In this document: positions 41,365 to 49,776 of the stretch, piece after piece | Position numbering within the stretch: the first letter of the stretch is position 1 | How the letters are laid out: each line of letters opens with the position of its first letter | Assembly (NCBI RefSeq): GCF_009720385.1 | Contig: NZ_WARX01000001.1 | Span: forward strand, 62,001-126,000 | DNA: 64,000 nt | Source of the DNA: Catellatospora vulcania | Lineage (GTDB): Bacteria; Actinomycetota; Actinomycetes; Mycobacteriales; Micromonosporaceae | Direction: 5' to 3' | Made by a program: the position numbers and the translations under genes | Notes under the pieces: generated by a model | The model's database searches: none | Seen by the model: the letters and a program-made list of their open reading frames with translations, nothing else | Told to the model about the DNA's origin: nothing

Positions 41365-42456
41365 TCATTCATCGTCGAAGGTACGGCCGTGCGGTCGCTC
41401 GTCGCCGTCGGGCTTGAGCGCCTCCCACAACTGCCGCCGGTACGGCTTGCCGTCCAGGTGCGCGAACAGGTAGCCGCGCAGCGGATGCCGCCCCGCGATC
41501 ATGGCGTAGTCCTTGCGCGCCCAGCCCTCGGGCAGGCCCTCCATGATCTCGTCGTGCGCCTGTGCCACCTGCTTCTCCAGGTCGGCCAGGCCGGTGGTGA
41601 GGCGGGTGGCCAGCTCGGTGACCCAGCCGTGGAACTCGTCGGGCAGCGGCTCGGCGATCTCGGCGACCGTCGCGCCCTCGCCCAGCGCCGCCCATACGCC
41701 GCGGGCGCTCAGGCCGGTGACGATGCGGTGCAGGTGCACGTACTCCTCGTACTTGATCTTCACGCGGGCGTCCGTGGCGAGCGCGTGCACGACCAGGCCT
41801 TCGCGGCCCGGCCGGGCCGGTGCGGCCAGCGCCTGCCCGAACGTCGGGTACGCGAACGTCTCCACCACCGGGCCGGGCCAGTCGGCGACCGCGCTCGGCG
41901 GGAACGACCGGCCGGTCGCGATCTCCACCGCGCCCAGCAGCATCAGGTCGTTCATGCCGCCGTAGTCGACCACGATCCGGTTGCCCGGGTAGATGATCTC
42001 CGCGAGCACGGTCAGCCCCGCCGGGGGCGCCCAGTGCGGGTAGCGCCCGCGCAGCAGCGCCGTCGCGTGGCGGGCCTGATCCGAGGCGAACGAGCCGCGG
42101 GTGGCCACCGCCGGGCCGTCCGGGGTGGGGTAGACGATGCCCAGCGAGCCGTCGGCCTTGTCGGTCACCACCACCGGCTCGTCCAGGGCGATCACGGCCG
42201 CGCCCGGCTGCCCGTGGTTGAAGAACTTGACCAGGGGCCGCGCCAGCACGGTCCCCTCCGCATCACTGATCAATCCACGGCACGCGAGTGTCACCTCGTC
42301 CCAGAGGTTCGCGTACGTGCACTTCTCCGTGTAGTTGTAGATCGTGAGCGGCAGCTCCGGGTGGGTCTGCGCGCGGACGAGCCCCTCGGCCATGGCGTGG
42401 GCCAGGGCTCCGGGCGGGAAGATAGCGGCGAGGGTCGTTGTTGTGGTGGGGGACAT
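41365..42456 (-). CDS. T4 Rnl1-type RNA ligase
   Basis: The 363-residue ATP-dependent ligase shows nucleotidyltransferase motifs in order: motif I KADGSLG with Lys100 as the AMP-accepting residue (Lys99 in T4 Rnl1), LAEIIYPGNRIVVDY as motif IIIa region, EGLVV as motif IV and VKIKYEEY as motif V. The upstream CRGLI and FFNHG patches are typical of Rnl1. It would seal the ends healed by the adjacent kinase-phosphatase. Length is close to T4 Rnl1 (374). The ATG follows a TAGCGT box by 8 nt, so the transcript may be leaderless. Confidence 0.9.
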   Translation of the reverse strand: MSPTTTTTLAAIFPPGALAHAMAEGLVRAQTHPELPLTIYNYTEKCTYANLWDEVTLACRGLISDAEGTVLARPLVKFFNHGQPGAAVIALDEPVVVTDKADGSLGIVYPTPDGPAVATRGSFASDQARHATALLRGRYPHWAPPAGLTVLAEIIYPGNRIVVDYGGMNDLMLLGAVEIATGRSFPPSAVADWPGPVVETFAYPTFGQALAAPARPGREGLVVHALATDARVKIKYEEYVHLHRIVTGLSARGVWAALGEGATVAEIAEPLPDEFHGWVTELATRLTTGLADLEKQVAQAHDEIMEGLPEGWARKDYAMIAGRHPLRGYLFAHLDGKPYRRQLWEALKPDGDERPHGRTFDDE

Positions 42457-42464
42457 GGCCGGTG

Positions 42465-42470
42465 ACGCTA
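42465..42470 (-). promoter_or_regulatory. -10 box of likely leaderless RNA-repair promoter
   Basis: On the minus strand TAGCGT lies 8 nt before the RNA ligase ATG; no ribosome binding site is seen. Confidence 0.45.
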
Positions 42471-42640
42471 CGAGACTTCCTCGCGAAACGCAGCCGAGTT
42501 AGCCGCTGCAGATCGCGAACGAGGTGGATGGCATACTGGTCAGTCGGCCACCGGGACTGGTTCACGCCCGAGCCGTCCGGACGTGCGTCCGGCGGTGTTG
42601 ACAGCGACCCAGCGCCCATGAAAACGAAAGGACCGTGACT

Positions 42641-42865
42641 ATGAAGTCCGGTATTCACCCGCAGTACAACGAGACCACCGTCACCTGCTCCTGTGGCAGC
42701 ACCTTCACCACCCGCAGCACCGCCAAGGGCGGTTCGATCCACGCTGAGACCTGCAGCGCCTGCCACCCGTTCTACACGGGCAAGCAGCGCGTCATGGACA
42801 CGGCGGGCCGGGTGGCCAAGTTCCAGGCCAAGTACGCCAAGGTCGCCAAGAAGGACGCCAAGTAG
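42641..42865 (+). CDS. rpmE: Ribosomal protein bL31 (zinc-binding form)
   Basis: The 74-residue protein of the large ribosomal subunit keeps the zinc ligands: TCSCGS near residue 15 and [13 protein letters not shown] near 35-47. It is therefore the C+ form, which can be replaced by a C- paralogue under zinc shortage; no paralogue is in this window. GAAAGGA 8 nt before the ATG sets the start. It is followed by a strong hairpin and then prfA. Confidence 0.97.
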   Translation: MKSGIHPQYNETTVTCSCGSTFTTRSTAKGGSIHAETCSACHPFYTGKQRVMDTAGRVAKFQAKYAKVAKKDAK

Positions 42866-42876
42866 CTGTCGTGACG

Positions 42877-42906
42877 ACGCCCGCTCCGTGTGTACGGAGC
42901 GGGCGT
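42877..42906 (+). terminator. Terminator between rpmE and prfA
   Basis: A 12-bp perfect stem CGCCCGCTCCGT/ACGGAGCGGGCG with a GTGT loop lies 12 bp after the rpmE stop. Its distal end is 44 bp before prfA, so it may only attenuate. Confidence 0.8.
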
Positions 42907-42949
42907 TGTGCTGTTGCAGGTCGTACCGCTGTCGAGTGAGGATTCGGAC

Positions 42950-44038
42950 ATGAGTAACGAACGGCTCACCGCGCTGCTGGCCGAGTACGCGGAGCTGGAG
43001 GCGCGGCTGGCGGATCCATCGATCCACGCTGACCAGGCCGCGGCGCGCAAGGTGGGGCGGCGCTTCGCCGAACTCACCCCGATCCACAAGACGGCGCACG
43101 AGCTGGACGCAGCCCGGGCCGATCTGGAGGCCGCGCGCGAGCTGGCCTCGATCGACCCCGACTTCGCGGCCGAGGCGGCGAGCATGGAGCAGCGCCTGCC
43201 GGAGCTGGAGGAGAAGCTCGCCGAGCTGCTCGCCCCGCGCGACCCCAACGACGCCAAGGACGTGATCCTGGAGATCAAGTCCGGCGAGGGCGGCGAGGAG
43301 TCCGCGCTGTTCGCGGGCGACCTGCTGCGCATGTACCTGCGCTACGCCGAGCGCCGCGGCTGGATCACCGAGGTCCTCGACTCCCAGGACTCCGACCTCG
43401 GCGGCGTCAAGGACGTCTCCGTCGCCATCAAGACCCGCGGCGTCCCCGACGGCGGCAACGGCGTCTGGTCCCGCCTGAAGTGGGAGGGCGGCGTGCACCG
43501 CGTGCAGCGCGTCCCCGCCACCGAGTCCCAGGGCCGCATCCACACCTCCGCCGCGGGCGTCCTGGTCATGCCCGAAGCCGAGGACACCGAGGTCGAGATC
43601 GACACCGGTGACCTGCGCATCGACGTCTACCGCTCGCAGGGCGCCGGCGGCCAGTCCGTCAACACCACCGACTCGGCCGTGCGCATCACCCACATCCCCA
43701 CCGGCACCGTCGTGACCTGCCAGAACGAGCGTTCCCAACTCCAGAACAAGGACAAGGCGATGCGCATGCTGCGGTCCAAGCTCGCGCAGCTCGCCGAGGA
43801 ACAGGCCCTCGCCGCCGCCGCGGACGCCCGCAAGGCCCAGATCCGCACGGTCGACCGCTCCGAGCGCATCCGCACCTACAACTACCCCCAGAACCGCCTG
43901 ACCGATCACCGCATCGGCTACACGGCGTACAACCTCGACCTGGCCATCGGCGGCGACATGGACGGCGTCCTCGAAGCCCTCACCACCGCCGACCGCGCCG
44001 CCCGCCTGGCCGGCGAAACCGAACTCTCCCGCGCCTGA
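42950..44038 (+). CDS. prfA: Peptide chain release factor 1
   Basis: The 362-residue class I release factor recognises UAA and UAG. A helical N-terminal domain is followed by the codon-recognition domain, the GAGGQSVN motif that enters the peptidyl-transferase centre, and a C-terminal domain. Length is normal. ATG with GAGGA upstream was chosen over a 20-codon longer frame. PrmC, which methylates the GGQ glutamine, is encoded 2.8 kb downstream on the same strand. Confidence 0.97.
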   Translation: MSNERLTALLAEYAELEARLADPSIHADQAAARKVGRRFAELTPIHKTAHELDAARADLEAARELASIDPDFAAEAASMEQRLPELEEKLAELLAPRDPNDAKDVILEIKSGEGGEESALFAGDLLRMYLRYAERRGWITEVLDSQDSDLGGVKDVSVAIKTRGVPDGGNGVWSRLKWEGGVHRVQRVPATESQGRIHTSAAGVLVMPEAEDTEVEIDTGDLRIDVYRSQGAGGQSVNTTDSAVRITHIPTGTVVTCQNERSQLQNKDKAMRMLRSKLAQLAEEQALAAAADARKAQIRTVDRSERIRTYNYPQNRLTDHRIGYTAYNLDLAIGGDMDGVLEALTTADRAARLAGETELSRA

Positions 44039-44040
44039 CC

Positions 44041-44133
44041 CCGAGATCGCGACGATCTTGCGTGAACTGTGGGTATGACACGGGCAAAAGACCCGTATCC
44101 CCAACCGTTCGCGCAAGATCATCGCGATCTTGG
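44041..44133. repeat. Intergenic palindromic element, family E
   Basis: Arms of about 26 bp beginning CGAGATCGCGACGATCTTGC pair with three mismatches to the far end, and an inner CGGG/CCCG stem with the loop CAAAAGA sits at the centre. It fills the whole gap between prfA and the convergent ABC permease. A bidirectional terminator role is likely. Confidence 0.85.
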
Positions 44134-44135
44134 GG

Positions 44136-44924
44136 TCAGTGGCCCGCGGAGTCGTAGCGGCGTAGGCCCTGGCGGAAGATGAGGCGGGCCAGGTAGACGC
44201 AGTAGACGGCGACCAGGGGCGTCAGCAGGCCGATCCAGGCGGATTCCTTGCCCAGCAGCCAGGAGGCGGGGAAGAAGCTGATGAAGGCGTACGGGACCAG
44301 GACGGTGAAGGTCGCGCGCACCGCGACGCCGTAGATGCTGAGCGGGTACTTGGCCATGTCGCCGGTGCGGATGAGGGTCATCGCGAAGACGGGGTGGTTG
44401 CCGCCGACCCAGAACGACGCCGCGTTGCCGAGCACGATCAGCGACAGCAGGATGGTGGCGCTGGCGGCCAGCAGGAGCAGCGCGCCGCCGATCCGGGCGG
44501 GGCTCCAGGCGATGTCGGAGTTGGCCAGGCCATAGCCGATCATCGCGCCGCCGCCGATGAGGTCGCCGACGCCGTGCATGCCGATGCCCGCGCTGACCAC
44601 CTGGACCAGCACCGGGGCGGGCCGGATCAGCGGGTAGTCCAGCTCACCGTGGTTGATCTTCCCGGCGAGCCGCCAGGTGCCCTCGAAGAAGAGCGGCCCG
44701 AGGCCGTTGACGAAGCCGTACGTCCCGGCGAGCAGCACCGCCTCCGGGAACGACCAGCCGTTCAGGGCGGGCACGTGGCTGAAGACGGCGCTCAGGAAGA
44801 TCAGATTGAGCACCTGGAACAGCAGCCCGGCGACGACGAGGATCCAGAAGTCGGCCTCGTACTCCAGCACCGCGCGCAGGTGCGCGCCTAGGCTGCGCCG
44901 GTAGATCCGCAGCGTGCGACGCAC
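44136..44924 (-). CDS. ABC-2 family permease
   Basis: The 262-residue membrane protein has six transmembrane segments in the DUF990/ABC-2 style, with a long first loop containing GTYGFVNGLGPLFFEG. It is the last gene of a three-gene exporter operon (ATPase, permease, permease). Its start codon lies 1 bp from the stop of the second permease. The substrate is unknown; the family includes lipid, drug and polysaccharide exporters. Confidence 0.85.
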   Translation of the reverse strand: MRRTLRIYRRSLGAHLRAVLEYEADFWILVVAGLLFQVLNLIFLSAVFSHVPALNGWSFPEAVLLAGTYGFVNGLGPLFFEGTWRLAGKINHGELDYPLIRPAPVLVQVVSAGIGMHGVGDLIGGGAMIGYGLANSDIAWSPARIGGALLLLAASATILLSLIVLGNAASFWVGGNHPVFAMTLIRTGDMAKYPLSIYGVAVRATFTVLVPYAFISFFPASWLLGKESAWIGLLTPLVAVYCVYLARLIFRQGLRRYDSAGH

Positions 44925-44925
44925 A

Positions 44926-45711
44926 TCAGCCTCCGTGAACGGTGAGGGCGCGCAGCGCGCGCCGGAAGACGAGCCGGGCGCCCCACCACAGCACCAGCAC
45001 CCAGGCGGCCTGCACGGCCAGCAGCCGCAGCGCCTCCCAGCCGGTGGCCTGGCCCAGGTAGAGCGCGGCGGGGGTGGCGGTGATGCTGGCGAACGGCAGC
45101 ACCGCCGCAGGGCCGGCCAGCCACGCCGGCAGCAGCGCCAGCGGGATCAGCGCGCCGGAGAACAGGGTGACGATGGCGTCCTTGGCCCACGAGACGCCCA
45201 TGAAGTTCTGCGTCCAGAAGCAGGCCATCGTGGTGATGTACGCGATCGCGAACTTCAGCGGAGCCACCAGCAGGAAGCTCGCGGCGAACAGCAGCGCCTG
45301 CGCCGGGCCGGGCACGACGAGGCCGCCGGTGAAGGTCACGATCGCCGTCGCGGCGATCGTGATCGCGATGAACTCCGTGGCCAGCCCGCCCATGTGCTCG
45401 CTGAACCGGGCCCACTGGTAGTCCAGCGGCTTGGTCAGGTCGGTGGCCACGTGGCCCTCGAGGATGCGCCCCGCCATCCACCAGTCGCCGTACGCCGAGC
45501 CGATCGCGCCCGTCGCCCAGCCGATCAGCAGATACGCCTTCATCTGGTCCCAGTCGTAGCCGCCGATCTCGCCCTGCGACAGCAGCGCGTGCCACACCGC
45601 GAGCGAGCCGGCCAGGAAGGTCGCGCCGCCGATCCACAGGATCAGCGAGTTGAGCCGGTAGGTGAGGATGCGGCGCGTCGACATCCGCAGCAGCCCCCAA
45701 TAGGGCCTCAT
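44926..45711 (-). CDS. ABC-2 family permease
   Basis: The 261-residue membrane protein has about six transmembrane segments with a polar QGEIGGYDWDQMKAYLLIG loop between the second and third, shared in position with its partner. The ATG overlaps the ATPase stop codon as ATGA-type coupling (4 bp). The two permeases probably form a heterodimeric channel. Confidence 0.85.
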   Translation of the reverse strand: MRPYWGLLRMSTRRILTYRLNSLILWIGGATFLAGSLAVWHALLSQGEIGGYDWDQMKAYLLIGWATGAIGSAYGDWWMAGRILEGHVATDLTKPLDYQWARFSEHMGGLATEFIAITIAATAIVTFTGGLVVPGPAQALLFAASFLLVAPLKFAIAYITTMACFWTQNFMGVSWAKDAIVTLFSGALIPLALLPAWLAGPAAVLPFASITATPAALYLGQATGWEALRLLAVQAAWVLVLWWGARLVFRRALRALTVHGG

Positions 45712-46760
45712 GCCCTCTCCCCGCTGCGCTCGGCGGCGTCGCGAGCCGGACCGGGCTCCGGTATCCGCAGCAGCTCCCCGGCGTAGACCTTGCGCACCAC
45801 GTCCTCGATCGCCGGCTCGTCCAGGTGCAGCTCACCGACCTCGACGACGTCGAGCACCCCGGCGATGATCTGCCCGGCGGTGTGGGTGAACCGGTCGAAG
45901 GTGACGGTGACCTCGGTCGGGGCGTCGCCCGCGACGACCTCCACGTCGGGCAGCCGCTCGGCGAGCTTCTCCACCGGCGTCGGCTCGGCCAGTTGCAGGC
46001 GCATCCGGCGTACCCGCGCGAAGCGGTCCTTCATCTGCGCCAGCGGACCGTCGAAGATCTTGCGGCCCTCGTCGATGATGACGATCCGCTCGCACACGTC
46101 CTCGATGTCGCCCAGGTCGTGCGTGGTCAGCATCAGCGTCGTGCCGTCCTGGCGCAGCTCGCGCAGGAACTGCCGGACCCGGTCCTTGACCGAGATGTCG
46201 AGCCCGATGGTCGGCTCGTCCAAGTAGACGATCTTCGGCTGGTGCAGCAGCGCGGCGGCCAGGTCGGCGCGCATACGCTGGCCCAGCGACAGCTTGCGGG
46301 CCACCACCGGCAGCAGGTCGGCCAGGCCGAGCACGTCGTCGAGGCGCTCCAGGCGCTGCTTGTAGAAGGCGGGGCTCAGGTCGTACATGTCGCGCAGCAG
46401 GGCCAGCGACTCGCGTACCGGCAGGTCCCACCACAGCTGGGTGCGCTGGCCGAACAGCACGCCGATGTTGCGGGCGTTGACCATGCGATCGGTGTGCGGC
46501 TCGGCCCCGGCCACCCGCACCGTGCCCGACGTCGGCACCAGGATGCCGGTGAGCAGCTTGATCGTGGTCGACTTGCCCGCGCCGTTGGGCCCGACGTACG
46601 CCACGGACTCGCCGGCCTCGATGGACAGGTCGATGCCGTCCACCGCCCGGAACTCCTTGAAGCGCCGTTGCACCAAGTGTTTCAGCGAGCCGCGAAGACC
46701 CGGATCCTTCTCGGGCCGACGGAAGATCTTCGTCAGCCCCTGGGCCTCCACCAATGACAT
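45708..46760 (-). CDS. ABC transporter ATP-binding protein
   Basis: The 350-residue ATPase is of the COG4586 type, with a longer N-terminus (DPGLRGSLKHLVQRRFKEF) before Walker A GPNGAGKST. The signature reads LSLGQRMRADLA, Walker B IVYLDEPTIGLD and the H-loop TTHDL; all are intact. A 90-residue C-terminal domain may regulate it. It is the first gene of the exporter operon and is divergent from prmC by 71 bp. Confidence 0.9.
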   Translation of the reverse strand: MSLVEAQGLTKIFRRPEKDPGLRGSLKHLVQRRFKEFRAVDGIDLSIEAGESVAYVGPNGAGKSTTIKLLTGILVPTSGTVRVAGAEPHTDRMVNARNIGVLFGQRTQLWWDLPVRESLALLRDMYDLSPAFYKQRLERLDDVLGLADLLPVVARKLSLGQRMRADLAAALLHQPKIVYLDEPTIGLDISVKDRVRQFLRELRQDGTTLMLTTHDLGDIEDVCERIVIIDEGRKIFDGPLAQMKDRFARVRRMRLQLAEPTPVEKLAERLPDVEVVAGDAPTEVTVTFDRFTHTAGQIIAGVLDVVEVGELHLDEPAIEDVVRKVYAGELLRIPEPGPARDAAERSGERA

Positions 46761-46819
46761 GCCGCGACCCTCTCAGCGCGCTCGCCGGGGGGTCAACCGG
46801 ATTCTCGCGCCCCGGCCGT

Positions 46820-46825
46820 TACCGT
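46820..46825 (+). promoter_or_regulatory. -10 box of likely leaderless prmC promoter
   Basis: TACCGT lies 6 nt before the GTG at 46832. Confidence 0.6.
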
Positions 46826-46831
46826 GATCGG

Positions 46832-47644
46832 GTGCCCGCCCTCTCCGCCCAGCTCCGCTCCGCCGCGTCCCGGCTCGCCGCGGCCGGGCTGGACTCGCCC
46901 CGGGTGGAGGCGGAGCTGCTGGCCGCGTACGTGCTGGGGGTGGCCCGCGGCCGGCTCCTGCTGATCGACTCGGTCACCGAACCGCAGGCCGAGGCGCTCG
47001 ACGAGCTGGTGACCCGCCGCGCGTCGCGGGTGCCGCTGCAGCACCTGACCGGCACCGCCCCGTTCCTCGACCGCGAGCTGCTGGTCGGGCCCGGCGTCTT
47101 CATCCCGCGCCCCGAGACCGAGCTGCTGGCCCGGTGGGGGATCGAGTCCCTGCACGGCGTCGCCGAGCCGGTGGTGCTGGACCTGTGCAGCGGATCCGGC
47201 GCGCTGGCCGTCGCGCTGGCCGACGCGCGTCCCGACGCGACCGTGTACGCCGTCGAACGCAGCGACGACGCCCTGCCCTGGCTGCGCCGCAACACCGCCG
47301 GGACGCAGGTCGAGGTGATCCCGGGCGACGTCCGCGACGTGCCGCTGCCCGCCCCTGTCGACCTGGTCCTGTGCAACCCGCCCTACGTGCCCCTCTCGGC
47401 GCCGGTGCCGCCCGAGGTCGGCCACGACCCCGCCGAGGCGGTCTTCTCCGGCGAGCACGGCCTCGACCTCATCCCCGTGATCATCGCCCGCGCGGCCGAG
47501 GTCCTCGGCGACGGCGGCCGCCTCGGCATCGAACACGACGACACCCATACCCCCGCCATGGCCGCCCTGCTCGCCGGCTGGCGCGACGTGACCACCCACC
47601 CCGACCTCGCCGGCCGCCCCCGCTTCACCACCGCCCAGAAGTAA
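46832..47644 (+). CDS. prmC: Release factor glutamine N5-methyltransferase
   Basis: The 270-residue S-adenosylmethionine methyltransferase modifies the glutamine of the GGQ motif in RF1 and RF2. The PrmC N-terminal helical domain is followed by the Rossmann fold with LDLCSGSGALAVALA and the catalytic NPPY (VLCNPPYVP). The GTG after the -10 box is chosen over a 26-codon longer frame. The stop codon overlaps repeat A4. It precedes sua5, a frequent neighbour. Confidence 0.95.
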   Translation: MPALSAQLRSAASRLAAAGLDSPRVEAELLAAYVLGVARGRLLLIDSVTEPQAEALDELVTRRASRVPLQHLTGTAPFLDRELLVGPGVFIPRPETELLARWGIESLHGVAEPVVLDLCSGSGALAVALADARPDATVYAVERSDDALPWLRRNTAGTQVEVIPGDVRDVPLPAPVDLVLCNPPYVPLSAPVPPEVGHDPAEAVFSGEHGLDLIPVIIARAAEVLGDGGRLGIEHDDTHTPAMAALLAGWRDVTTHPDLAGRPRFTTAQK

Positions 47645-47694
47645 GGAAGGGCGCCTTCACATCGCCATGGGTAGAGGAAGGGCACCTTCTTAAC
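47643..47694. repeat. Intergenic palindromic element, family A, copy A4
   Basis: This inverse-orientation copy begins inside the prmC stop codon: AAGGAAGGGCGCCTTCAC, loop with ATCGCCATG, GAAGGGCACCTTCTTAAC. Confidence 0.92.
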
Positions 47695-47770
47695 CTCTCC
47701 GCCCCCTGCTCGTGCCACGCGACGGTCCGCGGCGGAGGCGGCCGGGGCTGATCGCCCGCCGCGGCGCGTC

Positions 47771-47849
47771 AAGATCGCTCAACTTGCCCGGCACCTGTGC
47801 GTATCTTGAGGTGGCATGCGCCCATGTGCCAGGCAAGTCGGGCGATCTT
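47771..47849. repeat. Intergenic palindromic element, family C, copy C3
   Basis: Arms of 24 bp (AAGATCGCTCAACTTGCCCG start) pair with three mismatches; the loop is about 31 nt. It lies 75 bp after repeat A4, so two families share one gap of 307 bp between prmC and sua5. Confidence 0.85.
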
Positions 47850-47951
47850 GAGCCGCCGCGGCGGGCACTGCCGGGATCCGGCGGACCTGCTGTCCGGTGG
47901 GTGGGAGCCGTGTGTGCCGGATGCGAACAGCGCATGACAGACTGGCTCACC

Positions 47952-48602
47952 GTGAGGCTCTACGACTGCCGCAACGTCATCGAACGTGACCGCGGGATCC
48001 AGGCCGCGATCGACGCCGTATCCAGTGGCGACCTTGTGGTCCTGCCGACCGACACGGTGTACGGCATCGGCGCCGACGCCTTCAAGCCCTGGGCGGTGAC
48101 CAACCTGCTCAGCGCCAAGGGGCGGGGCCGGCACATGCCGCCGCCGGTGCTGGTCGGCTCCCGGCACACGCTGGACGGACTCGTGATGCGGCTGCCGTCG
48201 GTGGCCCGCGACCTGGTCGAGGCCTTCTGGCCGGGAGCGCTGACCATCGTCGTCGAGCAGGCGCCGAGCCTGCAGTGGGACCTCGGCGAGACCGGCGGCA
48301 CGGTGGCCGTACGCATGCCGCTGCACCCCGTCGCGCTGGAGGTGCTGCGCAAGACCGGCCCGATGGCCGTCTCCTCGGCGAACCTCACCGGCCAGGCCGC
48401 GGCGCTCACCGCCGAGCAGGCCCGCGACCAGCTCAGCTACAAGGTCAGCGTGTACCTGGAGGCGGGGGAGTGCCCCAGCCCGGTCCCGTCGACCATCGTG
48501 GACGTCACCGGCGACCGCCCGCGGGTGCTGCGCGCCGGCGCGATCAGCCTCGACCAGCTGCGTGAGGTCGCCACCGACATCCAAGGCCCCGAGGAGTCGT
48601 GA
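47952..48602 (+). CDS. L-threonylcarbamoyladenylate synthase (Sua5/YrdC)
   Basis: The 216-residue protein has the YrdC fold: LVVLPTDTVYGIGADAF at residues 30-46, then SAKGRGRHMPPPVLV, FWPGALTIV and SSANLTGQ. It makes threonylcarbamoyl-AMP for the t6A37 modification of ANN-decoding tRNAs. GTG at 47952 gives an N-terminus (RLYDCRNVIERDRG) that fits the family; ATG at 47934 is possible. The stop overlaps the next start (TGATG). Confidence 0.92.
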   Translation: MRLYDCRNVIERDRGIQAAIDAVSSGDLVVLPTDTVYGIGADAFKPWAVTNLLSAKGRGRHMPPPVLVGSRHTLDGLVMRLPSVARDLVEAFWPGALTIVVEQAPSLQWDLGETGGTVAVRMPLHPVALEVLRKTGPMAVSSANLTGQAAALTAEQARDQLSYKVSVYLEAGECPSPVPSTIVDVTGDRPRVLRAGAISLDQLREVATDIQGPEES

Positions 48603-49207
48603 TGGCGCCGTTCACGGTCCTGCACGTGTGCATGGGCAACATCTGCCGCTCGCCGATGGCCGAGCGCTTGCTGGCGCTGGCGGTCACCGAGCAGGCCGGA
48701 CCGGTGGGCGCCGACCTGGTGCTGTCGCACTCCGCCGGCACCGGCGGCTGGCACGAGGGCGAGGAGATGAACCCGCCCGCGGCCCGCCAGGTGCGCTCGC
48801 GCGGCGGCTCGCCCGACGACTTCAGCGCCCGCAAGCTGCGCGCCGAGCACATCGAAGCCGCCGATCTGATCCTCACCGCGACCGCCGACCAGTACGACTA
48901 CGTGGTCGCGCTGCGCCCCGACGCCGCCGACCGCACCTTCGTGCTCGGCGAGTTCGGCCGCCTGCTGCCCTCCGTCGACCCGTCGACCCTGCCGGCCGTC
49001 GCCGACCGCACCCCCGACGCGGTCTACGAACGCGGGGTGGCCCTGGTCGCCGCCGTCGCCGCCGCCCGCAACGGCGAGCCGGCCCAGGCCAAGGACGACC
49101 TCGACGACCCGTGGGGCCGCGGTGACCAGGTCTTCGCCCGCGTCGGCGACGAGATCCAGTCCACCGTCCTGCCCCTCACCGCGGTCCTCCTCCCACCCCT
49201 CCCGTGA
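48602..49207 (+). CDS. Low-molecular-weight protein-tyrosine-phosphatase-like protein
   Basis: The 201-residue protein begins with the active-site loop CMGNICRS (Cys10 to Arg16), and DDPWG near residue 175 provides the general-acid Asp. It is longer than classical members (about 155), with inserts in the middle. The targets are probably phosphotyrosine or phosphoarginine proteins. The start overlaps sua5, so the two are translationally coupled. Confidence 0.88.
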   Translation: MAPFTVLHVCMGNICRSPMAERLLALAVTEQAGPVGADLVLSHSAGTGGWHEGEEMNPPAARQVRSRGGSPDDFSARKLRAEHIEAADLILTATADQYDYVVALRPDAADRTFVLGEFGRLLPSVDPSTLPAVADRTPDAVYERGVALVAAVAAARNGEPAQAKDDLDDPWGRGDQVFARVGDEIQSTVLPLTAVLLPPLP

Positions 49208-49228
49208 CCGACCCCACGCCCCCACCTG

Positions 49229-49290
49229 GTTGATCATGAACCTGTGGCACGGTTGGTCGGCGTGTCGTTGGCACAACATCCTGATGACCT
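49229..49290. repeat. Intergenic palindromic element, family B, decayed copy B2
   Basis: The left arm GGTTGATCATGAACCT and the loop GTGGCACGGTTGGTCGGC match copy B1, but the right arm has decayed to GCACAACATCCTGATGACC. The decay is next to the atpI start region, where GAGG now serves as ribosome binding site. Confidence 0.75.
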
Positions 49291-49300
49291 TGAGGCGTGA

Positions 49301-49702
49301 ATGCTCGGTAAGCGGCTGAAGTTCCTGCCGTTCATGCTCGGTGTGACCGCGGCGGTGGCCGTGGTGGCGCCGCTGGTGGCGTACCTCACCGTCGGCTCGC
49401 AGGCCGCGGTCGGCGTGCTGGCGGGCGTGGCCCTGGTCGCGGCCAGCTACCTGCTGTCCAGCTTCGTGATCGCCTGGGCGGACTCGATCAACCCGAAGAT
49501 GGTGCTGTCGGTCGGTTTGCTGATGTACGGCGTCAAGTTCACCGTGCTGTTCCTGGTGCTCGCCGTGATCGCCAAGTCGGGCTGGGCCGGGCTCAAGCCG
49601 ATGGCCATCGGCATCGGCATCGCCGCGATCGCGTGGACCATCGGCCACGGCTGGTGGCTCTGGCACGCCAAGATCCCCTACATCGACGAGCCCGAGAAGT
49701 AG
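49301..49702 (+). CDS. atpI: ATP synthase protein I (AtpI-like membrane protein)
   Basis: The 133-residue protein has four transmembrane segments and an LKPMAIGIGIAAIAWTIGHG...HAKIPYIDEP end (spaced) that resembles the AtpI proteins preceding actinobacterial atp operons. AtpI/UncI helps c-ring assembly and possibly Mg2+ handling in other bacteria. GAGG lies 5 nt before the ATG. It is separated from the rest of the operon by repeat B3 and a gene on the opposite strand. Confidence 0.7.
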   Translation: MLGKRLKFLPFMLGVTAAVAVVAPLVAYLTVGSQAAVGVLAGVALVAASYLLSSFVIAWADSINPKMVLSVGLLMYGVKFTVLFLVLAVIAKSGWAGLKPMAIGIGIAAIAWTIGHGWWLWHAKIPYIDEPEK

Positions 49703-49703
49703 C

Positions 49704-49760
49704 TGATCATGAACTTGTGGCCGAGACACACCGTCGAGCCGTGCCATAAGTTCATGATCA
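49704..49760. repeat. Intergenic palindromic element, family B, copy B3
   Basis: Arms TGATCATGAACTTGTGGC and GCCATAAGTTCATGATCA surround a 21-nt loop. Read on the minus strand, both arms and loop match copy B1. It starts 2 bp after atpI in a convergent gap. Confidence 0.9.
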
Positions 49761-49776
49761 ACGCGGCAAGTCCCCG

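Noticed and set aside
39755-42456. Uma2, kinase and ligase as one proven three-gene defence operon
   Set aside because: A 120-bp gap with repeat A3 separates Uma2, which has its own ribosome binding site and possible promoter. The link remains a hypothesis only.
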